The notes under the pieces were generated by a model, which worked only from the letters and a program-made list of their open reading frames with translations, was not told the DNA's origin and did no database searches. The translations under genes were made by a program, and so were the position numbers. A stretch of DNA of 64,000 nt. It comes from Streptomyces sp. TSRI0107 (lineage in GTDB: Bacteria > Actinomycetota > Actinomycetes > Streptomycetales > Streptomycetaceae). The stretch spans positions 124,001 through 188,000 of the forward strand of contig NZ_LIVZ01000005.1 in the NCBI RefSeq assembly GCF_001905845.1, given 5' to 3'. Of the stretch, positions 1 to 9,017 are shown piece after piece (positions within the stretch are counted from its first letter, which is position 1; every line of letters begins with the position of its first letter).

Positions 1-2
1 TG

Positions 3-1498
<1,496 letters not shown>

Positions 1499-1502
<4 letters not shown>

Positions 1503-2002
1503 CCGCGCCCAGTACCTTCGGACTGAGCAGTGAGGCCCGCAATCTGCACTGGCTGCTGACCAACCTCGTCGAGGAGGTGCCCGGCATCCTCTCCGTCGCG
1601 GTGGTCTCCTCCGACGGACTGCTGCTGCTCTCCTCCGACCCCGGTCGCAACGAGGCCGCCCGCACCCCCCGCGACGGCCGCCCCGCCGGTCCGCGCGGCT
1701 CCGCCGCCGACCTGGCCACCATCGTCTCCGGCATCGGCAGCCTCACCGTCGGCGCCTCCCGCCTGCTGGACTTCGGCGGGGTGAAGCACACCATGGTCGC
1801 GATGGACGAGGGCAGCCTGTTCGTGATGTCGATCAGCGACGGCTCGCTGCTGGGCGTGCACGGCTCCGCGGACTGCGACATGAGCGTGGTGGCGTACCAC
1901 ATGGCGCTCTTCGTCGGCCGCGCCGGCCATGTCCTGACGCCCGAACTGCGCAGCGAGCTACGGAAATCCCTGGAGTCCGAGTCGACGGGGAGTACCCGAT
2001 GA
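1499..2002 (+). CDS. cvnB: Conservon roadblock/LC7 protein CvnB
   Basis: This 167-residue protein has the roadblock/LC7 fold signature. The segment LHWLLTNLVEEVPGI is followed by VAVVSSDGLLLLSS, and the second half carries the typical VMSISDGSLLGV strand pattern. In conservons this protein sits between the sensor kinase and the GTPase and is thought to act as a GTPase regulator or scaffold. The chosen start is a TTG that overlaps the cvnA stop, with GAGGAGGC 6 nt upstream, so it is translationally coupled. The end overlaps the cvnC ATG (ATGA). No N-terminal signal is seen, which fits a cytoplasmic adaptor. Confidence 0.9.
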
Positions 2003-2421
2003 GTGCCAACTCCAAGCCGCATCTGCCGGTCCGCGGCGGCGACCGCAAGCCCGCCCGCGTCCGCCCCTACTCGCTCACCGGCGGCCGTACCCGCTTCGGG
2101 CACGTCCTGCTGGTCGAGACGTTCGTGGCCTCCACGGCCGCGCTGGAGGCCGCCGAGGAGCGCAGGGAACTGACGAACGGTTCCCTCACCACCCGGGTCA
2201 TGCCGGAGATGCGGGCCATCGTCGAACTGTGCCGCCGGATGCGCACGGTGGCCGAGATCGCCGCGCTGCTGAAGATGCCGCTCGGCGTGGTCCGCGTGCT
2301 CCTCAGCGACCTCGCGGACCAGGGAAAGATCCGGGTGTACGGAACCGGTACCGGGCACGGCACGGGCCGCCCGAACCGAGCGCTGCTGGAAAGGGTGCTG
2401 AGTGGACTCCGTCGTCTCTGA
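1999..2421 (+). CDS. cvnC: Conservon DUF742 protein CvnC
   Basis: This 140-residue protein belongs to the DUF742 family, a winged-helix-like protein present in every conservon. The recognisable parts are the basic N-terminus ending in RPYSLTGGRTR, the central VMPEMRAIVELCRRMRTVAE and the C-terminal ALLKMPLGVVRVLLSDLA helices. Its biochemical role is not established; it is taken to be part of the CvnA-D signalling complex. It overlaps cvnB by 4 nt and cvnD by 20 nt, so the four genes are clearly one transcript. Confidence 0.88.
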   Translation: MSANSKPHLPVRGGDRKPARVRPYSLTGGRTRFGHVLLVETFVASTAALEAAEERRELTNGSLTTRVMPEMRAIVELCRRMRTVAEIAALLKMPLGVVRVLLSDLADQGKIRVYGTGTGHGTGRPNRALLERVLSGLRRL

Positions 2422-3040
2422 CGCCGCTCATGGCGTCTCCCCGCTCCTCGACGAAGAGGGGCCCGAACAACCCTGGCAGACGGACCGCACCCGTGCGCCC
2501 ATCGCCACGAAGATCGTGGTGGCGGGCGGCTTCGGCGTCGGCAAGACCACGCTGGTCACCTCCGTCTCGGAGATCACTCCGCTGCAGACCGAGGCCCTGA
2601 TGACCGAGGCGAGCGAGGAGACCGACGACCTCACCGCCACGCCCGGCAAGCTGACCACCACCGTGGCCATGGACTTCGGCCGCATCACGCTCGACGACGA
2701 CCTGGTGCTCTACCTGTTCGGCACGCCGGGCCAGCAGCGGTTCTGGTTCATGTGGGACGACCTGGTGCGCGGCGCGATCGGGGCGGTCGTGATGGCGGAC
2801 ACCCGCCGTCTGAAGGACTGTTTCCCGGCGCTCGACTACTTCGAGAGCTGCGGGCTGCCGTACGTGGTGGCGGTGAACCACTTCGACGGCAGCGAGCTGT
2901 TCGATCCCGAGGACGTCCGCGAAGCCCTCACGATTCCCGCGCACATACCTGTCATGATCATGGACGCGCGGCGCCGGATCTCGGCGATAGAGACCCTCCT
3001 GGCCCTCGTCGGCCACGCGCTCGACGAAACCCCCGAGTAG
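2402..3040 (+). CDS. cvnD: Conservon small GTPase CvnD
   Basis: This 212-residue ATP/GTP-binding protein is of the conservon type. The P-loop GGFGVGKTTLV lies near residues 38-48. A DxxG-like switch II (LFGTPGQQRFWFMWDD) lies near 110, and the base-specificity segment VAVNHFDGS near 157 replaces the usual NKxD. The family is distantly related to MglA/Rab-like GTPases and is thought to cycle with the roadblock partner. The GTG start lies inside the end of cvnC. An in-frame start nearer the P-loop cannot be excluded but would remove the conserved N-terminal extension. Confidence 0.88.
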   Translation: MDSVVSDAAHGVSPLLDEEGPEQPWQTDRTRAPIATKIVVAGGFGVGKTTLVTSVSEITPLQTEALMTEASEETDDLTATPGKLTTTVAMDFGRITLDDDLVLYLFGTPGQQRFWFMWDDLVRGAIGAVVMADTRRLKDCFPALDYFESCGLPYVVAVNHFDGSELFDPEDVREALTIPAHIPVMIMDARRRISAIETLLALVGHALDETPE

Positions 3041-3064
3041 TCCCGACTAGGAGACAGCAACCGC

Positions 3065-4318
3065 ATGCGGAAGATACTCGTCGTCGGAGCCGGCCAGTCC
3101 GGACTCCAGCTCGCCCTCGGCCTCCAGTCGCACGGGTACGAGGTCACCCTGATGTCCAACCGGACGGCGGACGAGATCCGTTCCGGCCGGGTCATGTCGA
3201 CGCAGTGCATGTTCCACACGGCACTCCAGCACGAGCGCGAGCTCCAGCTGAACTTCTGGGAGTCCCAGGCCCCGAAGATCGAAGGACTCGGCGTCTCGGT
3301 GGCGGCGCCCGGCTCGCACGACCCGGGACCGACGCAGCGGGCGATCGACTGGGTGGGCAGGCTCGACGGGTTCGCGCAGTCGGTCGACCAGCGGGTGAAG
3401 ATGGCCGGCTGGATGGAGACCTTCGCCCAGCGCGGCGGCCAGCTGGTCATCCACGGCGCGGCCGTCGGCGACCTCGACTACTTCTCCCGCGCGTACGACC
3501 TGGTGCTGGTCGCGGCCGGCAAGGGCGAGCTCGTGCAGATGTTCGGCCGTGACGCCGAGCGCTCCCCGTACAGCGAGCCGCAGCGCGCCCTCGCGGTGGC
3601 GTACGTCCACGGCCTGGGCCCGCGCCCGGAGCACCCGGAGTTCGACGCGGTCCGCTGCAACCTGGTGCCCGGCGTCGGCGAGCTGTTCGTGATGCCGACG
3701 CTCACCACCTCCGGCCGCGCCGACATCCTGTTCTGGGAGGGCATACCCGGCGGCCCGCTGGACGCCTTCAAGGGCGTCAAGGACCCGGCGGAACACCTCT
3801 CCCTGACCCTGGAACTCATGGAGAAGTTCACGCCCTGGGAGTACGCGCGGGCCACCAAGGTCGAGCTGACCGACGCGGGCGGCACGCTGGCCGGGCGCTA
3901 CGCCCCGACCGTCCGCAACCCCATCGGCCGCCTCCCCGGCGGCGGTCTGGTCCTCGGCGTGGCCGACGTGGTCGTCGCCAACGACCCGATCACCGGCCAG
4001 GGCTCCAACTCGGCGTCCAAGTGCGCGGCCGCCTACCTCGCGTCCATCCTCGAACAGGGCGACAAGCCGTTCGACGAGGAGTGGATGCAGGCCACCTTCG
4101 ACCGCTACTGGGCCACCGCCCAGCACGTCACCAAGTGGACCAACGCGATGCTGGCCCCGCCGCCGGAGCACGTCCTGAACCTGATCGGCGCGGCAGGCCG
4201 GCTCCAGCCGGTGGCCGACCGCTTCGCCAACGCGTTCAACGACCCGTCCGACTTCGAGAACTTCTTCTACGAGCCGGAGAAGACGGCCGCGTACCTGACC
4301 TCGGTCACCGGAGCCTGA
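3065..4318 (+). CDS. FAD-dependent styrene/indole monooxygenase-like protein
   Basis: This 417-residue flavoprotein has an N-terminal dinucleotide fold (ILVVGAGQSGLQLALGL, residues 4-20) and the overall layout of the StyA-type oxygenase component. StyA-family enzymes epoxidise styrene or indole using FADH2 from a separate reductase. The sequence also shows the GRxM segment near residue 40 and an FAD-pyrophosphate-like GxGSNSASK stretch near 315. No reductase gene is next to it. It follows cvnD by 24 nt with AGGAGA upstream, so it probably belongs to the conservon transcript and occupies the place of the cytochrome P450 found in several conservons. The substrate is unknown. Confidence 0.85.
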   Translation: MRKILVVGAGQSGLQLALGLQSHGYEVTLMSNRTADEIRSGRVMSTQCMFHTALQHERELQLNFWESQAPKIEGLGVSVAAPGSHDPGPTQRAIDWVGRLDGFAQSVDQRVKMAGWMETFAQRGGQLVIHGAAVGDLDYFSRAYDLVLVAAGKGELVQMFGRDAERSPYSEPQRALAVAYVHGLGPRPEHPEFDAVRCNLVPGVGELFVMPTLTTSGRADILFWEGIPGGPLDAFKGVKDPAEHLSLTLELMEKFTPWEYARATKVELTDAGGTLAGRYAPTVRNPIGRLPGGGLVLGVADVVVANDPITGQGSNSASKCAAAYLASILEQGDKPFDEEWMQATFDRYWATAQHVTKWTNAMLAPPPEHVLNLIGAAGRLQPVADRFANAFNDPSDFENFFYEPEKTAAYLTSVTGA

Positions 4319-4335
4319 CCGGCAGCCGCCGCGTG

Positions 4336-4382
4336 AGGACGGCAATCCAGGGGTGATGCCTCACTGCCTGGAATGCCGTCCT
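4336..4382. terminator. Bidirectional hairpin between convergent genes
   Basis: The arms at 4336-4351 and 4367-4382 pair over 16 bp with one mismatch and a 15-nt loop. The hairpin lies between the end of the monooxygenase gene (+) and the end of the next gene (-), as expected for a shared terminator. No long T-run follows, as is usual in Streptomyces. Confidence 0.75.
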
Positions 4383-4389
4383 GTGGCCG

Positions 4390-4737
4390 CTACTGGTCCG
4401 CTTCGAATTCCGACGCGTCGGTGGCGAACGCGTAGGTGCCGGTCTTTTGGCGGCCGTTGAGTGGCTGAGTGCACCTCAGGGTCGCCTTGTAGTGGCCTGG
4501 GCGCAGTCCGGTCCAGAGAGCCATATGGAATTCCGAGTCCGCCGCGAGTGTCACGGGAGGCTTTGTCGTACCCAGGCCGTTCAGCGTCACGGTGATATCC
4601 CCGGCCGGATCCGGGGAGGACCTCACGAACATCCGCAGACTTACTTCCGAATGGCCGCGGATAGCCAGCTCCTTCGTTTCGGCGCTTTCTTGGAACGTGA
4701 AGTCCTTGTTTCCCATGATGTCCCTGAATTCGCCCAT
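4390..4737 (-). CDS. Hypothetical 115-aa protein
   Basis: I do not recognise this family. The protein has no signal peptide or membrane segment. Its middle is rich in alternating hydrophobic residues (ITVTLNGLGTTKPPVTLAAD, HYKATLRCT), which suggests an all-beta fold, perhaps a small immunoglobulin-like or carbohydrate-binding-like domain. The ATG has a good ribosome site (GAGGAG, 7 nt upstream), which decides this frame against a longer overlapping frame in another phase. Codon bias is slightly weaker than in its neighbours, so it may be a more recent gain. The 264 bp between it and the next gene show no further gene. Confidence 0.65.
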   Translation of the reverse strand: MGEFRDIMGNKDFTFQESAETKELAIRGHSEVSLRMFVRSSPDPAGDITVTLNGLGTTKPPVTLAADSEFHMALWTGLRPGHYKATLRCTQPLNGRQKTGTYAFATDASEFEADQ

Positions 4738-5001
4738 TTCGTCTCCTCGGTCGAGCGCTGAGCATGGTGAACTTGGGAGGCGTGAAATCGGATCAATAGG
4801 GTGCGGGCCAGTGGCCGCTCAACGGACAGCGGAGCGTCGCAATGCCTATGAGCCCACATTAGCTCTGCTGCCGGCGGCCCGCGAATGGTGCTGCCGCCCT
4901 TCGTCCGGATGCCCAGGCGCTTACCCGTCAGGTAATCGCCCGGGCCCCGTCGGCATGCCACGATCGTCGGCGTAAGGAGCCCGACCGACCGGAAGGACGC
5001 C

Positions 5002-5352
5002 ATGACCGCCTACGTCATCGCTCATCTGCGCGAGGCCACCCCGCACCCGGAGGTCGCCGAGTACATCGAGCGCATCACCGGCACCTTCGAGCCGTACGGT
5101 GGCCGGTTCCTGGTGCACGGCGGCACGCCGCCCCAGGTGCTGGAGGGCGGCTGGCCGGGGGACGTCGTGATGATCGGCTTCCCGGGGACCGCCGAGGCGC
5201 GGGCCTGGTGGGACTCCCCCGAGTACCAGGAGATCGCCCCGCTGCGCTCGCGGCACATCAAGGGCGACATCATCCTGATCGAGGGCGTCCCCGAGGGTTA
5301 CGAACCGGCCACCACCGCCGAGAAGATCCGGGCAGCGCTGCCGGGGGAGTAG
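5002..5352 (+). CDS. DUF1330 family protein
   Basis: This 116-residue protein is a member of the DUF1330 family, small dimeric ferredoxin-like (alpha-beta barrel) proteins. The family hallmarks seen are the N-terminal AYVIAHLREATPHPEVAEYIERI, the central GGRFLVHGG strand and the WWDSPEYQEIAPLR motif near residue 73. The biochemical function is unknown; the fold is shared with monooxygenases and muconolactone isomerases. The ATG is preceded by GGAAGGA. It stands alone and converges on the NlpC/P60 gene with only 16 bp between them. Confidence 0.85.
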   Translation: MTAYVIAHLREATPHPEVAEYIERITGTFEPYGGRFLVHGGTPPQVLEGGWPGDVVMIGFPGTAEARAWWDSPEYQEIAPLRSRHIKGDIILIEGVPEGYEPATTAEKIRAALPGE

Positions 5353-5368
5353 ACCGGCGGCCGGACCC

Positions 5369-6418
5369 CTAAGGGAGCTCGTCCGGGCGTACCGCCCCCA
5401 GGATCGGGTTGCTCGCCAGCGGGGCGACCTCGATCCGTTCGCCCGTTCTGGGGGCGTGGACGACCTCGCCCTCGCCCACGTACATCGCCACGTGCGTGGC
5501 CTGGGGGAAGTAGATCACCAGGTCCCCGGGGCGCAGGTCCTTCAGCGGCACCTTCGGCAGCCGCTCCCACTGCTCCTGGCTGGTGCGGGGGATGGGCGTC
5601 CCGGCGTGGGCCCAGGCCTCGGAGGTCAGGCCCGAGCAGTCGTACGTCCCCGGGCCCTCCGCGCCCCACTCGTACGGCTTCCCCAGCTGCCGCAGGGCGT
5701 AGTGCACGGCCCGGTCGCCCTGCTCGGACGGCTCGGCGTCGTCGCCGAGCGCACCGGACGTCAGCAGGTCCCGCTGCGCCTTCTCGATCCCCTTGTCCTC
5801 GACGTCGGCGAGGTCGGTCAGCTGCTCGGCGGTGAGGGAGGCCAGCAGCTCCTCCACCTCGTCCAGGCGTTCCCGTACGCCGTCCCGCTCCTTCTTCTTC
5901 CGCTCGGCGAGGACGAGTTGGTCGTCCAGGGCCTCGCGGGCCCGGCGGGCCAGCTCGTCGGCCCGATGCTCGGTGCCGGTCAGCCGCCCGACCGTCTCGG
6001 CGCGCTCCCGCGCCAACTGGCTGATGACATGGCCCTGGTCGAGGGCGCGCTGCGGATCGCGGGCCAGGAGGAGGCGTACGTAGGGGGAGATGTCGGCGCT
6101 GGTGTTCTGGTACTGCTGGCGGGCCAGCCGGCCGGCGGCGACCCGGCTGTCGTGCAGGGAGAGCCGGGCGCGGGCCAGCGCCCGGTCGAGGCGGGCGACC
6201 TCGGCGCGCTGTTCCCTCAGCTTCTCCTCGGTGGCGTTGTACGCCTCCGTCGCCTCCTCGGCCTCCCGGTACAGCCGCTGAAGGTCCGTCAGCAACTCGG
6301 CGACGGAGCGGTCGTGGGGCGGCTCGGGTTCGGGCACGGCCGCCGCCGCGCTGGGCGTGAGTGCGGCGTGGGCCGCCACGGCCGCCGTACCGACCAGACG
6401 CAGTAGCCTTCCTGACAC
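5369..6418 (-). CDS. Secreted NlpC/P60 peptidoglycan hydrolase
   Basis: This is a secreted cell-wall endopeptidase of 349 residues. The N-terminus has a signal-like segment (LLRLVGTAAVAAHAAL), followed by a long charged coiled-coil region (about residues 40-225). The C-terminal NlpC/P60 domain has the catalytic Cys in YDCSGLT (C261), a His in THVAMYVG (H309) and a further His at 321. The family cleaves the D-Glu to diamino acid bond in stem peptides; the coiled coil usually restrains or positions the enzyme. The GTG start at 6418 is chosen because a near-perfect GGAGGTGAT lies just upstream. Upstream in-frame starts lack a ribosome site and give no signal peptide. Monocistronic. Confidence 0.88.
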   Translation of the reverse strand: MSGRLLRLVGTAAVAAHAALTPSAAAAVPEPEPPHDRSVAELLTDLQRLYREAEEATEAYNATEEKLREQRAEVARLDRALARARLSLHDSRVAAGRLARQQYQNTSADISPYVRLLLARDPQRALDQGHVISQLARERAETVGRLTGTEHRADELARRAREALDDQLVLAERKKKERDGVRERLDEVEELLASLTAEQLTDLADVEDKGIEKAQRDLLTSGALGDDAEPSEQGDRAVHYALRQLGKPYEWGAEGPGTYDCSGLTSEAWAHAGTPIPRTSQEQWERLPKVPLKDLRPGDLVIYFPQATHVAMYVGEGEVVHAPRTGERIEVAPLASNPILGAVRPDELP

Positions 6419-6522
6419 ATCATCACCTCCGGTGCGGGGCGGAGTCTCCGCGCCGCACCGAGAGGTTTTCCGCGGTATCGCGTGGACCGCGCGCCGGTTG
6501 TGCTCGGGATGGCGTAAGCGCG

Positions 6523-6852
6523 TCACCCGTCCGCGTCGTCCCGGTTGCCGCCCGGCGTGGCACCGGGACCGGACGGCGGCTTCGGCTTGGACCACGGCCA
6601 CCTCGGGCCGCCGCCCTGGTCGCCCGCCGGGTCGTGGACGTACTTCCAGCGCTGGGTCAGCCGGCCCTGGCCGCGCGACACCCGGCGGTAGACCAGAACC
6701 GTCGGCGGACCGCCCGCGGGGTCGGGGACGGGGATGCGGTACGTCTTGGGCGGGTGCCCGGTGAGCCCCAGCAGCACGGGCAGCGTCCGGCCGTCCATCG
6801 GCCCGCCCTCGAAGGGGGTGTCTTCGCTCTTCACGGCACCAGTGTCAGCCAT
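6523..6852 (-). CDS. Hypothetical 109-aa protein
   Basis: This protein is unrecognised in function but has the look of a conserved Streptomyces gene. The N-terminal half (GGPMDGRTLPVLLG and TYRIPVPDPAGGPP) is ordered and beta-rich. The C-terminal 45 residues are polar and Gly/Pro-rich, and probably disordered. It has no membrane segment. Its start lies only 11 bp from the first copy of the repeat arm flanking the inverted-repeat element downstream of the TetR gene, so its promoter may lie within or near that element. Codon use is normal for the host. Confidence 0.6.
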   Translation of the reverse strand: MADTGAVKSEDTPFEGGPMDGRTLPVLLGLTGHPPKTYRIPVPDPAGGPPTVLVYRRVSRGQGRLTQRWKYVHDPAGDQGGGPRWPWSKPKPPSGPGATPGGNRDDADG

Positions 6853-6897
6853 CCGCCGGCGCCAGGGGGTCTCTCGTCGATCATGCCGGGCTCGCGG

Positions 6898-7102
6898 CTA
6901 GGGGGCGTCTCGCCGATCAGGCCGGGCTCGCGGCGTCTGGCACCGCGCCTCGCCGCGTTGTCGTCGGTCCCCGATTCCCCCAAGCTCTCGGCTCCGCTCG
7001 AGCAGGGGGGACCCCCATCGCATCGGCTCCCTCCTACGCCTTGCGATGCACGGCACCAGACGCCGCTCCCTGATCCGGCCTGATCGACGAGACACCCCCT
7101 AG
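6898..7102. mobile_element. MITE-like inverted-repeat element, copy 1
   Basis: This is a 205-bp element with 28-bp terminal inverted repeats (6898-6925 against 7075-7102; about 26 of 28 match), bounded on both sides by CTAG. Inside are a second inverted pair around GGCGTCTGG/CCAGACGCC and the segments GCGTTGTCGTC and CTCCCTCC, both shared with the element at 58675-58864. The left arm is preceded by a diverged tandem copy (6863-6897). The element reaches into the TetR coding sequence and supplies its last residues and stop codon. No transposase is present, so it would be non-autonomous. Confidence 0.75.
6969..7018. repeat. G/C-run palindromic repeat, copy 1
   Basis: This 50-nt sequence ends in GCAGGGGGGACCCCCAT and is about 80% identical to 62011-62060. 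Here it sits as an insertion inside the MITE-like element. Repeats of this shape are common in Streptomyces intergenic DNA. Confidence 0.7.
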
Positions 7103-7738
7103 CGCGGCCACCACCGCCGCGGTCTGCCCGTCCCGCGCGGCCGTCACCGACAGCACCGCGACGAACTGGTCCACCAGCCAGTCCCGCAGCTCGCCGACGG
7201 GGGGCTGCTTGTCCTCGTCGAGCCACATCAGGGAGGCGGCCTCCACCGCCGTGATCCACATCCGGACGGTCATCCGCAGCCGGGGGCCGGGGTCCGGCAC
7301 GCCGAGGTGGCGGTAGATGTGCTCCGCCGCGGCCCGTCGTACGCCGTCCACTATGGCGTTCGTCCGGGAGGTCTCCACCACGCTGCCGCCCTGGAGGAGG
7401 GCGGCGAAACCGGCGTCGTGCTCGTCGACGAAGGTCAGATAGCGGTCCAGGGCGCGGGCCAGGCGGGGCAGCAGCGGGCCCTCGCGCGGCTCGTCGAAGC
7501 AGCCCCGCAGCGCCTCGGCGGCGGTGCGCAGGGCGGCCTCGTACAGCTGCTGCTTGCCGCCGGGGAAGTAGCGGTACACCAGCGGCCGGGAGACCCCGGC
7601 GGCCTCCGCCACGTCGTCCAGCGAGACGTCCTCGGGGGCCCGGTGCGCGAACAGGGACAGCGCGGCGTCGAGCAGCTGGCTGCGCCGTTCCTCGACACTG
7701 AGCCGGCGGTAGGTGCGGGCGGGGGCCTGGGGGGTCAT
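7034..7738 (-). CDS. TetR/AcrR family transcriptional regulator
   Basis: This 234-residue repressor has a typical N-terminal TetR helix-turn-helix (SQLLDAALSLFAHRAPEDVS, then DDVAEAAGVSRPLVYRYFPG, residues 18-60) and a helical ligand-binding domain. The ligand is unknown. It lies just downstream of a diiron oxygenase gene on the same strand, and the divergent promoter region of the two oxygenase genes contains palindromes that could be its operator, so control of that pair is a reasonable inference. The last 22 residues (from about LGGVSSIRPDQG) are translated from the MITE-like element, so the original C-terminus was probably shorter. Confidence 0.88.
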   Translation of the reverse strand: MTPQAPARTYRRLSVEERRSQLLDAALSLFAHRAPEDVSLDDVAEAAGVSRPLVYRYFPGGKQQLYEAALRTAAEALRGCFDEPREGPLLPRLARALDRYLTFVDEHDAGFAALLQGGSVVETSRTNAIVDGVRRAAAEHIYRHLGVPDPGPRLRMTVRMWITAVEAASLMWLDEDKQPPVGELRDWLVDQFVAVLSVTAARDGQTAAVVAALGGVSSIRPDQGAASGAVHRKA

Positions 7739-7873
7739 GACCGGCAGCGTAACCGGCGCCCCCCACCACGTGCCCTGACGGCGAGCCCTTCCAAGACAGC
7801 AACCCCGACGACTTCCCCGGCCGCCACCCCATGCGGTATACGCGGCCGGCCGCGCGTCGCCCCTCGCGGAACC

Positions 7874-7944
7874 GGACCCTCAGGACTCTCAGGATCCTCA
7901 GAACCCCTCGGACCCTCGGACCCTCAGGCCCTCAGGACCCTCAA
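7874..7944. repeat. GGACCCTCA-type short tandem repeat
   Basis: Degenerate 9-10 bp units of the form GGACCCTCAG are repeated about seven times in the gap between the TetR gene and the end of the diiron oxygenase gene. No function is evident. Confidence 0.7.
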
Positions 7945-8879
7945 GCCAGCAACCCGGACGACTTCCACAACCGCCGGCCCACGCCGCGCAGGACGCCGAT
8001 GTCGTCCAGGAAGTCGGTGAGCCGCTTGGCGCCGGTCTGCATGATCTCGCGCCGGTGGCCGCTCGCCTTCACCTGGGCCATGGCCTCCCGCTTGTCGAGG
8101 CCGACGTTGGTGTACACCTCGGGGTTGACGAAGGCGACGGAGAAGACGCGGGCGAACTCGCCCGAGGTGACGCGGGTGAACTCCTGCGACCACTTCGGCG
8201 CCGTCACCATCTGACGGCGCAGTTCCTCCCGCGCGTACCGCACATGGCGGGCCTCCTCCACGACGTGGATCCGCGTCACGCCGCGGATCAGCGTCTGCAC
8301 CCGCTCGTCGGGGAAGGTCAGCCGCTGCATCCAGTCCAGAACCTCCTCGCCGAGCAGGGTCGCGGTGAACGAGCCCGGTGTGGTGGAGATGGTCTTGAAC
8401 AGCCGGCCGAGGTGCTGGTGGGTGCGGCTGACCGGATACCACGGGGTCTCACCGCGGGATATCAGCCGGGCGAACATCTTCGAGTGCCGGCACTCGTCCT
8501 CGATCTCGGTCAGCGCGTAGCGGACGTGCGCGCTCGTCGCCGCCTTGTCGTAGATGTGCCGGACCAGCAGCTGCATCAGGATGATCTCGAACCAGATGCC
8601 CAGCGAGGCGAGCGCCGCCGCCTCGTGCTGGGAGAGCAGGATCCGCTGCTCCTCGCCCATCCGCTTCCACAGCGGGGTGTCGTAGAGCGACACCAGCTCG
8701 GGTGGCCAGAACCACTTGCCCTCCTCGAAGGGCGCGTCCCAGTCGAGTTCCTTGTCCGGGTCGAAGGAGTGCTTGGCGGAAGAGTCGAGCAGCCGCTCGG
8801 CCACCTGCTCCCGGTCCTTGAGCAGGCCGAGCGCGTCGCGCAGTCCCTCGACCGCGTCGGCTTCCGTCAGGGTCGTCAT
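7941..8879 (-). CDS. AurF-like diiron oxygenase
   Basis: This 312-residue protein resembles the AurF/CmlI family of non-heme diiron N-oxygenases, four-helix-bundle enzymes that oxidise arylamines to nitro compounds. The candidate iron ligands appear as LSQHEAAALASLGIWFE (helix 1), EIEDECRHSKMF near residue 135 and VVEEARHVRYAREEL near residue 212. The ATG at 8879 begins MTTLTEADAV; longer in-frame starts lack a ribosome site. A second ferritin-like diiron gene is divergent across a 138-bp promoter region, and a TetR gene follows. Pairing of two diiron proteins may mean a shared substrate or a substrate/repair pair, but no chemistry can be assigned. Confidence 0.8.
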   Translation of the reverse strand: MTTLTEADAVEGLRDALGLLKDREQVAERLLDSSAKHSFDPDKELDWDAPFEEGKWFWPPELVSLYDTPLWKRMGEEQRILLSQHEAAALASLGIWFEIILMQLLVRHIYDKAATSAHVRYALTEIEDECRHSKMFARLISRGETPWYPVSRTHQHLGRLFKTISTTPGSFTATLLGEEVLDWMQRLTFPDERVQTLIRGVTRIHVVEEARHVRYAREELRRQMVTAPKWSQEFTRVTSGEFARVFSVAFVNPEVYTNVGLDKREAMAQVKASGHRREIMQTGAKRLTDFLDDIGVLRGVGRRLWKSSGLLA

Positions 8880-8963
8880 GGCAGTCCCATCTCGTCGTAC
8901 GGAGCTGTTTCCGGTTACCCGTGAGTCACTGCTTATGAGACTGGCTGTCAGCAAGCCCGTCAA

Positions 8964-9003
8964 TAGTCCGCGCACTACTTGTTGACCCCGCGTCTACTAC
9001 GCG
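8964..9003. promoter_or_regulatory. Palindromes in divergent diiron promoter region
   Basis: Two imperfect palindromes lie between the divergent diiron genes: TAGTCCGCGCACTA at 8964-8977 (6 of 7 positions pair) and CGCGT-N5-ACGCG at 8989-9003. Their size and position fit a TetR-type operator. No binding data are available from sequence alone. Confidence 0.4.
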
Positions 9004-9017
9004 AGAGCCTGCGGAGC

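Noticed and set aside
3047..4345. A 432-codon open frame opposite the monooxygenase
   Set aside because: It mirrors the codon structure of the real gene, has no ribosome site and no recognisable domain.
4361..4765. A 134-codon frame overlapping the 115-aa hypothetical gene
   Set aside because: The 115-aa frame has a proper ribosome site and a more protein-like composition; the other reads as Arg/Gly-rich noise.
6419..6522. A ydaO-type (cyclic di-AMP) riboswitch before the NlpC/P60 gene
   Set aside because: Such riboswitches control some Streptomyces wall hydrolases, but the leader here is short and no consensus blocks can be seen.
7874..7944. Short GGACCCTCA repeats as iterons of an origin
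   Set aside because: They are degenerate, lie between chromosomal genes and have no replication gene nearby.
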